In this document: positions 1 to 6,064 of the stretch, piece by piece | Numbering within the stretch: the first letter of the stretch is position 1 | Layout: each line of letters starts with the position of its first letter | From: Tardiphaga sp. | GTDB taxonomy: Bacteria > Pseudomonadota > Alphaproteobacteria > Rhizobiales > Xanthobacteraceae | Length of the DNA stretch: 6,601 nucleotides | NCBI GenBank assembly: GCA_014377915.1 | Contig: JACMOT010000300.1 | Coordinates: forward strand, 1-6,601 | Direction of reading: 5' to 3' | The notes under the pieces: model-generated | Seen by the model: only the letters and a program-made list of their open reading frames with translations | Database searches by the model: none | Told to the model about the DNA's origin: nothing | Position numbers and translations under genes: made by a program

Positions 1-219
1 CCGCTCCACCCGGCTCGCCGCCGGTCCCTGCCAGAAATAGGCGACCATTTCGTCGACCTTTTCCGCCGGCCCCGGAATCAGCACCTCGACCGAGCCGTCG
101 CGGCGATTGCGCACCCAGCCCGAAAGCCCGCGCGTCCGCGCCGCGGCTTCGGCCCAGGCGCGATAGCCGACGCCCTGCACCCGGCCGCGGATCATGACCT
201 GGCGGATCGCCCCGCCCAT
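1..219 (-). CDS. acyP: Acylphosphatase (partial, C-terminus beyond window edge)
   Basis: Acylphosphatases are small cytosolic enzymes that hydrolyse carboxyl-phosphate bonds in acetyl phosphate, carbamoyl phosphate and 1,3-bisphosphoglycerate. The minus-strand reading from 219 gives 73 codons before the window ends; the family is usually about 90-100 residues, so some 20-25 are missing. The signature GRVQGVGYR spans residues 12-20 and supplies the phosphate-binding loop with the catalytic Arg20. WVRN at 35-38 gives the catalytic Asn38. The following RDGSVEV and GPAEKVDEM segments match the second half of the ferredoxin-like fold. The start ATG shares its A with the TAA stop of the upstream gene (TAATG), and a GAAGAA purine stretch lies just upstream, so translation is probably coupled. 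Both catalytic residues are present, so the visible part looks functional. The family call is very secure; the physiological substrate is unknown. Confidence 0.95.
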   Translation of the reverse strand, partial: MGGAIRQVMIRGRVQGVGYRAWAEAAARTRGLSGWVRNRRDGSVEVLIPGPAEKVDEMVAYFWQGPAASRVER

Positions 220-1085
220 TATTTCTTCAGCCCGAGAAAATCCGCGCCACGCTGCTTCACCAGCGCGGAGTGGCTGACCCCGTCCATCAGGTCGGCCGAG
301 GCAAGGTTCGGCAAATCCTTCGGCGCCACGCCCTCGCGGATCGCCTTCAGCGTCGCGAACACCGCCTGTGTCGCAGCGGCGATCGGCGCGTGGCCCTGCA
401 CGGCAATCCGGACGCGCTGCAGCCCGAGAAAATCCCAGTCGGTCATCGCCTCGGTCGGTCCACCGAGCACGATCGGCAGCGTGGTGGCGGCCGCGATCCG
501 CTCCAGATCGGCGCGCGACTTCACCCCCGTGAACATCAAGGCATCGACGCCGGCGGCCTCAAAGCCGGTCGCCCGCGCAACCGCGTCGTCGACCGACGTG
601 ACCGCGGCCGCGGCGGTGCGACCGACAATCACCAACGCCGAATCCCGCCGCGCCTCCAGCGCCGCCCTGATTTTGCCGAGGCCCTCCTCCAGCGAAATCA
701 ATTGCGGCCTGGCCTCGCCGAAGGCGGCCGGCAACAGCGTGTCCTCGATGGTCAGACCGGCGGCACCGGCCATTTCCAGTTCCTGCACGGTGCGGCGCAC
801 GTTCAGCGCATTGCCATAGCCGTGGTCAGCATCGACCAGCACCGGAAGCGCCGCAGCGCGCGACATCCGCCGCATCTGCTCGGCGAGTTCACTGAGCGTA
901 ATCAGCGCGATGTCAGGATCGCCTAACACTGCGAGCGAGGCAGCCGAACCGCCGAACATGCCGACTTCGAAGCCGAGATCCTCGGCAATCCGCACCGACA
1001 TCGCGTCATAGACCGAGCCCGGCCGCAGGCATTGCGAGCCGGACAGGATGGCGCGTAGCGCCTCGCGACGGGTGCGAAAGGTCAT
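219..1085 (-). CDS. Oxaloacetate decarboxylase-type protein, PEP mutase/isocitrate lyase superfamily
   Basis: This 288-residue protein belongs to the PEP mutase/isocitrate lyase superfamily (Mg2+-dependent TIM-barrel enzymes acting on alpha-oxocarboxylates). Visible motifs are PGSVYDAMS (22-30), FGGSAAS (44-50) and the metal-site strand VDADHGYGN (84-92). IEDTLLP follows at 113-119, then GRTAA (155-159) and GHAPI (231-235). Allowing a 3-residue offset, Ser47, Asp85, Arg156 and His232 fall where the characterised Pseudomonas oxaloacetate decarboxylase PA4872 has, as I recall, its substrate and Mg2+ ligands (Ser50, Asp88, Arg159, His235). The KKCGH-type catalytic cysteine loop of isocitrate and methylisocitrate lyases is absent, which argues against a lyase. 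The expected reaction is oxaloacetate to pyruvate plus CO2 in the cytosol. Its ATG overlaps the pccA stop (ATGA, 1082-1085) with only a weak ribosome site, suggesting translational coupling. The family call is strong; the exact substrate is inferred. Confidence 0.88.
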   Translation of the reverse strand: MTFRTRREALRAILSGSQCLRPGSVYDAMSVRIAEDLGFEVGMFGGSAASLAVLGDPDIALITLSELAEQMRRMSRAAALPVLVDADHGYGNALNVRRTVQELEMAGAAGLTIEDTLLPAAFGEARPQLISLEEGLGKIRAALEARRDSALVIVGRTAAAAVTSVDDAVARATGFEAAGVDALMFTGVKSRADLERIAAATTLPIVLGGPTEAMTDWDFLGLQRVRIAVQGHAPIAAATQAVFATLKAIREGVAPKDLPNLASADLMDGVSHSALVKQRGADFLGLKK

Positions 1086-3097
1086 GCGAATTCCAGGATC
1101 AGCGCATCCACCGCCAGCGTCGCGCCGGCCACCGCGTGGATCTTCTTGACGATGCCGTCACGCTCGGCGCGCAGCACGTTCTGCATCTTCATGGCTTCGA
1201 CCACCGCCAGCGTCTCGCCCACCTTGACGTCCTGACCCTCGGTCACGGCGATCGACACCACGAGGCCGGGCATCGGGCACAGCAGCTTCTTGCCGGTATC
1301 GGCCTTGACGCCGACCGGCATCAGCCGCGCCGCCGCGGCCTCGGTCTCGGTGAACACGTTGACTGCCACCTCATAGCCCTGATGCGCGAGCCGGATGCCA
1401 TTCGCGATCGGGCGCACCTGCATCGCGGTCAGATGACCATCGATAGTGCCCTCCCAGACCGGATTGCCCGGCGTCCACGGCGACACCAGCGTGTGCGCCG
1501 CGCCGACGCTGCCATCGGCAGCCATGAATCGCACCGCGACGCCATCGGCTTCGCGCGCCACTTCGAGCGTGATCTCCTCGCGCTCCAGCCATACCGCCCG
1601 GCGGCCGGCGCGGTTGACCGGGCGGCCGATCAGCTGGCCGGAAATCCGCCGCTTGCGCTCGCCGATCACCATGTCGATGGCGGCGGCCACCGCGGCCATG
1701 CGCCGCGCGATCTCGCCTTCCGGCGGTCGGGCGGCAAAGCCCTTCGGAAATTCCTCGGCGATGAAGCCGGTCGACAGATTGCCCTCGCGCCAGCGCGGAT
1801 GGCTCATCAGGGCCGACAGGAACGGAATATTGTGGCGGATGCCGTCGATATAGAACGCGTCGAGCGCGTGTGACTGCGCCTCGATGGCGGCGGCGCGCGA
1901 TGGCGCATGCGTCACCAGCTTGGCGATCATCGGATCATAATAGATCGAGATCTCGCCGCCTTCCTGCACGCCGGTGTCGTTGCGCACGGTGATGCCGCCG
2001 ACACTGCTCTCGGCCGGCGGCCGGTATTTGACCAGACGGCCGATCGAGGGCAGGAAATTTCGAAACGGATCCTCGGCATAGACGCGGGATTCCACCGCCC
2101 ACCCGGTCAGCGTGACATCCTTCTGCGCCATCTGTAGTTTTTCGCCAGCGGCGACGCGGATCATCTGCTCGACCAGGTCGACGCCGGTGACCAGCTCGGT
2201 GACCGGATGCTCGACCTGCAGCCGGGTGTTCATCTCGAGAAAGAAGAAGCTCTTGTCCTGCGCGGCGACAAATTCGACCGTGCCGGCGGAGTCGTAATTC
2301 ACCGCCTTGGCCAGCGCGACCGCCTGCTCGCCCATCTTTCGCCGCGTGGTCTCGTCGAGCAACGGCGATGGCGCCTCCTCGATGACCTTCTGGTTACGGC
2401 GCTGGATCGAGCATTCGCGCTCGCCGAGATAGATGACGTTGCCGTGCTTGTCGCCGAGGATCTGGATCTCGATGTGGCGGGGATCGACGATGAATTTCTC
2501 GATGAAGACGCGATCGTCGCCGAACGAGGACTTTGCCTCGGCGGTTGCCAGGCAAAAGACATCCTCGACATCCGAGGTCGAATAGGCGATCCGCATGCCC
2601 TTGCCGCCGCCTCCGGCGGAGGCCTTGATCATCACCGGATAGCCGATCTCGTCGGCGATCTTGATGGCGTGCTTGCCATCGGTAATGACAGCGAGATGGC
2701 CCGGCACGGTGGAGACTTTGGCCTTGGCCGCCGCCTTCTTGGATTCGATCTTGTCGCCCATCGCGGCGATGGCGCCTGGATTGGGGCCGATGAAGACGAT
2801 GCCGGCGGCTTCGAGGGCGCGCGGGAAGGATTCGCGCTCCGACAGAAAGCCGTAACCTGGATGCACCGCCTCGGCGCCGGACTTCTTGCAGGCCTCGATG
2901 ATCTTCTCGATCAGCAGGTAGCTCTCGCTCGCCGCCGGCGGCCCGATCAGGACGGCATCATCCGCCATCTCGACATGCAGCGCATCGCGGTCGGCTTCGG
3001 AGTACACGGCGACCGTCTGGATCCCCATGCGGCGAGCGGACTTGATGATGCGACAGGCGATCTCGCCGCGATTGGCGATCAGGATACGTTTGAACAT
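1082..3097 (-). CDS. pccA: Propionyl/acetyl-CoA carboxylase alpha subunit (biotin carboxylase + biotin carrier)
   Basis: This 671-residue subunit carboxylates its own biotin with ATP and bicarbonate, then passes CO2 to a beta carboxyltransferase subunit, which is not in the window. The order is an N-terminal biotin carboxylase domain (about 1-110), an ATP-grasp domain (about 115-325), the biotin carboxylase C-terminal domain (about 335-440), a less conserved linker/BT-like region (about 450-590) and a biotinyl domain (about 600-671). Visible residues include the glycine-rich ATP loop GGGGKGMR (162-169) and Lys158. Lys237, Glu288, Asn290, Arg292, Glu296 (in EMNTRLQVEHP) and Arg338 match the catalytic set of E. 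coli AccC. The carrier motif EAMKM places biotinyl-Lys637, 34 residues before the end, as expected. Length and fused domains fit alphaproteobacterial PccA; a methylcrotonyl-CoA or acetyl-CoA carboxylase subunit cannot be excluded without the beta partner. No strong ribosome site precedes the ATG, but the protein begins with the canonical MFKRILIANRGEIA. Confidence 0.93.
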   Translation of the reverse strand: MFKRILIANRGEIACRIIKSARRMGIQTVAVYSEADRDALHVEMADDAVLIGPPAASESYLLIEKIIEACKKSGAEAVHPGYGFLSERESFPRALEAAGIVFIGPNPGAIAAMGDKIESKKAAAKAKVSTVPGHLAVITDGKHAIKIADEIGYPVMIKASAGGGGKGMRIAYSTSDVEDVFCLATAEAKSSFGDDRVFIEKFIVDPRHIEIQILGDKHGNVIYLGERECSIQRRNQKVIEEAPSPLLDETTRRKMGEQAVALAKAVNYDSAGTVEFVAAQDKSFFFLEMNTRLQVEHPVTELVTGVDLVEQMIRVAAGEKLQMAQKDVTLTGWAVESRVYAEDPFRNFLPSIGRLVKYRPPAESSVGGITVRNDTGVQEGGEISIYYDPMIAKLVTHAPSRAAAIEAQSHALDAFYIDGIRHNIPFLSALMSHPRWREGNLSTGFIAEEFPKGFAARPPEGEIARRMAAVAAAIDMVIGERKRRISGQLIGRPVNRAGRRAVWLEREEITLEVAREADGVAVRFMAADGSVGAAHTLVSPWTPGNPVWEGTIDGHLTAMQVRPIANGIRLAHQGYEVAVNVFTETEAAAARLMPVGVKADTGKKLLCPMPGLVVSIAVTEGQDVKVGETLAVVEAMKMQNVLRAERDGIVKKIHAVAGATLAVDALILEFA

Positions 3098-3171
3098 GAG
3101 CTGTTTACTTGCAACCTTGAGGCGGGAAGTGGCCTAGCGGGCCAACGGCGCAATGTGGCATGTGGACGCGG

Positions 3172-3205
3172 CTGTAACAATTCTGTCGCCAACAAAAACT
3201 ACAGA
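3172..3205 (+). promoter_or_regulatory. PHO-box-like PhoB site with downstream -10 hexamer
   Basis: Two direct repeats, CTGTAAC (3172-3178) and CTGTCGC (3183-3189), are separated by the AT-only spacer AATT. This gives the 11-bp period of a PHO box (consensus CTGTCAT-N4-CTGTCAT, with C tolerated at the last position). CTGT is perfect in both units; each unit differs from the consensus at one internal position. Ten bases after the second repeat lies TACAGA (3200-3205), a weak -10. In PhoB-activated promoters the box replaces the -35 element at about this distance. The promoter points at the secreted phosphodiesterase gene, which suits a phosphate-starvation regulon. PhoB control is inferred from arrangement and context; binding is not shown. 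Confidence 0.6.
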
Positions 3206-3241
3206 GGAAAGCGCGGCAGAGCCGCCCGAATTGACACGAAA

Positions 3242-3246
3242 TGAGG
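3242..3246 (+). promoter_or_regulatory. Shine-Dalgarno site deciding the phosphodiesterase start
   Basis: TGAGG lies 6 nt before the ATG at 3253. The alternative in-frame ATG at 3241 has no purine-rich ribosome site (its upstream sequence is GACACGAA), and the TGAGG actually overlaps it. The site therefore favours 3253 as the true start, which also leaves a compact signal peptide beginning MRC. Confidence 0.6.
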
Positions 3247-3252
3247 TTTTCC

Positions 3253-5085
3253 ATGCGCTGCGCCACCGCAATCTTGACTGTTGGGCTGAGCTTCCTGTCA
3301 GCCGCCACGGCTTTCGCCCAAAACAGCCCTGCCCGCAACCTGATTTTGTTCGTGCCGGACGGGCTGCGGGCGCTGAAAGTCACCCCGGAAACCGCGCCGG
3401 CGATGGCCGCGCTGCGCGACCAGGGCGTCAATTTCCGCAATTCGCATTCGCTATTCCCGACTTTCACCATGGCCAATGCCTCGGGCATGTCGACCGGGCA
3501 CTATCTCGGCGACACCGGCACGTTCAGCAACTCGATCTATACCGGCCACCCCACCGCGGTGCAGAATGGCAGCCCGGTCCCGTTCATCGAGCATGACCTC
3601 GTGCTGGGCGAACTGAACGAGCAGTTCAATGGCGACTACCTCAACGAGGAGACCCTGCTCAAGGCCGCGCGAAATGCCGGCTTCAGCACGGCGGCACTGG
3701 GCAAAGTAGGCCCCACCCTGATGTTCGACCATACCGAGCGCAGCGGCACCAAGAGCATCATCCTCGATGACCAGACCGGCGCCGTCGACAAGGACGGCAA
3801 ACTGATCGGCATCCCGCTGTCCGACGAAATCAAGAGCGCCCTGACCGCCGCGGGCATGCCGCTGGCGACGCCCGGCCGCGGCGACAATGGCAAGTCCGGC
3901 GACGCCCGGACCGCCGGCACCGTGATCGCCAACATCGCGCAGCAGGGCTACATCACCGACGTCGCCACCCGAGTGGTGCTGCCGATGTTCAAGGCCCGCA
4001 ACAAGCCGTTCGTGCTGGTGCTGTGGTCGCGCGATCCCGACGGCACCCAGCATAATCAGGGCGACAGCCTCAACACCGTGACCCCGGGTATCAACGGTCC
4101 AGCCTCTATGGCCGCCATCAAGAACGCCGACAACAACCTTGCGCAATTGCGCCAGGCGCTCGACGAGCTCGGTCTCAGCGCCTCCACCAACATCATCGTC
4201 TCCGCCGACCACGGCTTCTCGACGATCTCCAAGGAGAGCAAGACCTCGAGCACCATCAAGGGCACCTACCCCGACACGCCGGCCGGCTTCCTGCCGCTCG
4301 GCTTCTTTGCCATCGATCTGGCGAAGGCGCTGGAACTGCCGCTGTTCGATCCCAACAACAAATTCGCGGCTGTCGCCGACAATGATTATCCGAAGGCCGG
4401 CAATGCCTTCCTTGGCCAGGACTCGACCAAGCCGGAACTGATCGTCGCCACCAATGGCGGCTCTAATTTGATCTACCTGCCGACCAGGGACAAGGCGCTG
4501 GCGGAACGCACGGTGAAGGCGCTGCTGGCGCAGGACTATGTCAGCGGCATCTTCGTCGACGACACGCTCGGCAACTTCCCCGGCGCGCTACCGCTGTCGT
4601 CGATCAACCTCTCGGGCCAGGCGATTACCCCGCATCCGGCGATCGTCGTCAGCTTCCGTTCCTACGCCGCCGGCTGCGACCAGGCCGCCGCCTGCCAGGT
4701 CGAGGTCGCCGACACCGTGCTGCGTCAGGGCCAGGGCATGCATGGCAGTTTCGGTCGCGGCGATACCCACAACTTCATGGCGGCGATCGGACCGGACTTC
4801 AAAGCCGGCTATGTCGACGCCCTGCCGGTCAGTAATGCGGATGTCGGGATGACGGCGGCGCAGCTGCTCGGCCTGACCCGCAAGGCCAATGGCGCGTTGA
4901 TCGGTCGGGTCATGACGGAAGCGATGCCGAACGGCGCCACGCCGGAGGCCGTCACCGACACGTTGAGCTCGCAGCCCGGCGCGCAAGGCCTGCGCACCGT
5001 GCTGAAGCGCCAGACCGTCGGTCAGCAGCGCTATTTCGACGCCGCGGGTTTTCCGGGACGCACGGTCGGCCTCGACGCGGAGTAA
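3253..5085 (+). CDS. Secreted phosphodiesterase/nucleotide pyrophosphatase, alkaline phosphatase superfamily
   Basis: This is a predicted periplasmic or exported metal-dependent phosphodiesterase of the nucleotide pyrophosphatase (NPP) type, 610 residues from the ATG at 3253; an in-frame ATG at 3241 would add four. Residues 1-22 form a signal peptide with a hydrophobic core and an AFA|Q signal peptidase I site. NPP-like motifs appear in order. FVPDG gives metal ligand Asp36. FPTFTMAN gives the likely nucleophile Thr72 and Asn75, aligned with PTKTFPN of NPPs. RDPDGTQH gives Asp263 and His267, SADHG gives Asp319 and His320, and GMHGS gives His497, followed by a GPDF strand typical of the family end. 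All six expected metal ligands and the nucleophile can be placed. Cys475 and Cys481 could form a disulfide after export. The gene is longer than minimal bacterial NPPs and its substrate is unknown; nucleotide, sugar-phosphate or lipid-head-group phosphodiesters are all possible. The upstream PHO-box-like element suggests phosphate scavenging. Confidence 0.87.
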   Translation: MRCATAILTVGLSFLSAATAFAQNSPARNLILFVPDGLRALKVTPETAPAMAALRDQGVNFRNSHSLFPTFTMANASGMSTGHYLGDTGTFSNSIYTGHPTAVQNGSPVPFIEHDLVLGELNEQFNGDYLNEETLLKAARNAGFSTAALGKVGPTLMFDHTERSGTKSIILDDQTGAVDKDGKLIGIPLSDEIKSALTAAGMPLATPGRGDNGKSGDARTAGTVIANIAQQGYITDVATRVVLPMFKARNKPFVLVLWSRDPDGTQHNQGDSLNTVTPGINGPASMAAIKNADNNLAQLRQALDELGLSASTNIIVSADHGFSTISKESKTSSTIKGTYPDTPAGFLPLGFFAIDLAKALELPLFDPNNKFAAVADNDYPKAGNAFLGQDSTKPELIVATNGGSNLIYLPTRDKALAERTVKALLAQDYVSGIFVDDTLGNFPGALPLSSINLSGQAITPHPAIVVSFRSYAAGCDQAAACQVEVADTVLRQGQGMHGSFGRGDTHNFMAAIGPDFKAGYVDALPVSNADVGMTAAQLLGLTRKANGALIGRVMTEAMPNGATPEAVTDTLSSQPGAQGLRTVLKRQTVGQQRYFDAAGFPGRTVGLDAE

Positions 5086-5098
5086 CAAGATCACTGAC

Positions 5099-5124
5099 AA
5101 AAACGGCGGGGAACATCCCCGCCG
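5099..5124 (-). terminator. Intrinsic terminator between convergent genes
   Basis: A perfect 8-bp GC-rich stem, CGGCGGGG (5104-5111) with CCCCGCCG (5117-5124), encloses the 5-nt loop AACAT. Read on the minus strand, the stem is followed by five U residues (complement of A 5099-5103). It is therefore a classical Rho-independent terminator for the minus-strand gene ending at 5153. On the plus strand it starts 18 nt after the phosphodiesterase stop but is followed by CGGTTAC with no T-run, so it is at best a weak terminator or a 3' stabilising hairpin for that transcript. Confidence 0.85.
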
Positions 5125-5152
5125 CGGTTACATCCAGATCTGCGGTTCCGGT

Positions 5153-5728
5153 TTACAGCCCGATATCGAATACGCTCGGCAACGATGCCATCGGCAGCGT
5201 CGCGGCGCCGACGATGGTGGCAACGAGGGTCATCAGAGTACGGTTGCTGACACGCTTGCCGCGCATCTGTGCCGCGATCCACTCCAGCACTTCGATATTC
5301 ACGCCAGCGGCGCGGGTCGGCGCCCAGCTTTCGATCGCGGTGTCAGGTGACAGGGCGACGGCGCGAGACGGCACCGGCAGGCCGGAAGCGGAAGCGGCGT
5401 GATGCACGACGGCCTTGGCGAACAGATCGTCGAAGCGGCCATCATCGCTGCGCTCGGCGGCGGCCTCATTGATGGCGAACATCGCCTCGGCCTCGGCCCG
5501 GCTGACCGGCTGGCTCTCGACACCGGCGGCGGTGAGGATGCGCGCGCACCAGGCGGCATCATCGGCATCGAGCGCGCGGGAAAAATGGATCCGGCCACGG
5601 GCGGTCGGGCCCTCGCCGGTGATCACACCGTCGCGCACAATTCCGAGCGCCTGGGCGGCAGCCTGACGGTCGACGATCCCGGCGGTTTCAATGGCGCCGA
5701 CGAAGTCGGCAGCAGCAGCGGTTGACAT
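5153..5728 (-). CDS. Uncharacterised protein with C-terminal hydrophobic segment
   Basis: I do not recognise a named family. Starting at the ATG at 5728 the protein has 191 residues; an in-frame ATG at 5752 would add eight (MRQKRRTE). I prefer 5728 because AGAAGAGAAG lies upstream at a plausible distance and the resulting MSTAAAADF start is typical, but this is not decisive. The N-terminal two thirds is alanine-rich, soluble and probably helical, including FAINEAAAE (84-92) and FDDLFAKAVVHHAAS (99-113). Residues about 164-183 are a hydrophobic run (LMTLVATIVGAATLPMASL) preceded by the basic stretch MRGKRVSNR, so a C-terminal tail anchor or an amphipathic helix is possible. There is no signal peptide. 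Codon use resembles its neighbours and the gene has its own terminator. The reading frame is intact and the ORF is well bounded, so I believe it is real; the function is unknown. A CtrA-like box lies 57-72 nt upstream. Confidence 0.75.
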   Translation of the reverse strand: MSTAAAADFVGAIETAGIVDRQAAAQALGIVRDGVITGEGPTARGRIHFSRALDADDAAWCARILTAAGVESQPVSRAEAEAMFAINEAAAERSDDGRFDDLFAKAVVHHAASASGLPVPSRAVALSPDTAIESWAPTRAAGVNIEVLEWIAAQMRGKRVSNRTLMTLVATIVGAATLPMASLPSVFDIGL

Positions 5729-5784
5729 TTCGGTTCTTCTCTTCTGTCTCATTCATTCTGACCCCCAGCATTTCCACTTGGGGA

Positions 5785-5800
5785 TTAACGGTCGATTAAC
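5785..5800. promoter_or_regulatory. Candidate CtrA binding box (TTAA-N7-TTAAC)
   Basis: The sequence reads TTAACGGTCGATTAAC, an exact match to the alphaproteobacterial CtrA consensus TTAA-N7-TTAAC. It lies inside a perfect 9-bp direct repeat GATTAACGG (5783-5791 and 5794-5802) with an 11-bp period, one helical turn. It sits 57-72 nt before the start of the uncharacterised minus-strand gene, close to where a promoter would lie, and about 310 nt from the peroxiredoxin start. The match is seen in the sequence; CtrA as the regulator is an inference that depends on the organism being an alphaproteobacterium. Confidence 0.5.
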
Positions 5801-5847
5801 GGATGGTATCGCGCGTGTTCACTTCTTAAAACCGTTGCTGATTTGTC

Positions 5848-5950
5848 GCGACGGTCATTACCGCCGTTCACCGCTGTCGCAACCGTCTCCGGCAGCATTG
5901 TGCCGGGGCCACGGCAACTTGGCGGCATCCGGTGTCCCAGTGTTGCCGTG
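5848..5950 (+). other. Cluster of hairpin-forming inverted repeats (possible structured RNA)
   Basis: Several stems lie side by side. GCGAC (5848-5852) can pair with GTCGC (5876-5880). CTCCGGCA (5887-5894) pairs with TGCCGGGG (5901-5908) through one G-U pair around the 6-nt loop GCATTG. CACGGCAAC (5910-5918) pairs perfectly with GTTGCCGTG (5942-5950). The cluster falls in non-coding sequence and is followed 60 nt later by a stem plus T-run. A small RNA, a long leader or operator sites are all possible. No known RNA family was recognised. Confidence 0.3.
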
Positions 5951-6005
5951 TTCGTTTTCTCGCAGTGCCACGGGAGCGAATAACATGTCGTTAGTTCCAT
6001 CGTGC

Positions 6006-6028
6006 AGAGAAGGATCTTATCCTTTTTT
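6006..6028 (+). terminator. Short stem with T-run (weak terminator or operator palindrome)
   Basis: AAGGAT (6010-6015) and ATCCTT (6019-6024) form a perfect 6-bp stem around the triloop CTT, followed by TTTT (6025-6028). It resembles a plus-strand intrinsic terminator but is short and AT-rich. It lies 84 nt before the peroxiredoxin start and just upstream of its likely promoter, so a dyad operator for a repressor is an equally good reading. Confidence 0.35.
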
Positions 6029-6058
6029 CCGCGGTGTTCCTTTACGGCGCGCTGCCGC

Positions 6059-6064
6059 CTATAG
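6059..6064 (+). promoter_or_regulatory. Possible -10 element of the peroxiredoxin promoter
   Basis: CTATAG resembles the alphaproteobacterial -10 consensus and sits 47 nt upstream of the start codon, giving a plausible short leader. The sequence 17-18 nt upstream (around TGTTCC, 6035-6040) is a poor -35, so an activator may be needed. The assignment is weak and made by eye. Confidence 0.3.

Larger units (their letters stand above)
3098..3252. other. Divergent control region between pccA and the phosphodiesterase gene
   Basis: This region of about 155 bp separates two outward-facing genes. It contains the PHO-box-like repeat described separately. It also holds a 5-bp stem TGGCC/GGCCA at 3130-3144 on the pccA side, and a 5-bp stem GCGGC/GCCGC with an AGA triloop at 3213-3225. 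That second stem would lie at the very 5' end of the phosphodiesterase mRNA if transcription starts near 3211. No convincing sigma-70 promoter for pccA was found by eye. Confidence 0.6.

Noticed and set aside
3102..3118. TTGCAA palindrome in the pccA leader as a possible PccR half-site
   Set aside because: PccR sites, as I recall, are paired TTTGCAAA motifs with a short spacer. Only one imperfect half is present here, with no partner at the expected distance.
2207..3244. 345-codon plus-strand open frame opposite pccA
   Set aside because: It is antisense to a well-supported carboxylase gene with every catalytic motif in place. The frame is open because of high-GC codon structure on the opposite strand.
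3451..4212. 253-codon minus-strand open frame opposite the phosphodiesterase gene
   Set aside because: It is a Gly/Val/Ala/His-rich shadow of a gene with signal peptide and complete metal-binding motifs; it has no domain of its own.
5994..6040. GGAAC motifs on the minus strand as possible EcfG (general stress sigma factor) -35 elements
   Set aside because: No CGTT-type -10 lies 16-17 nt downstream of either occurrence.
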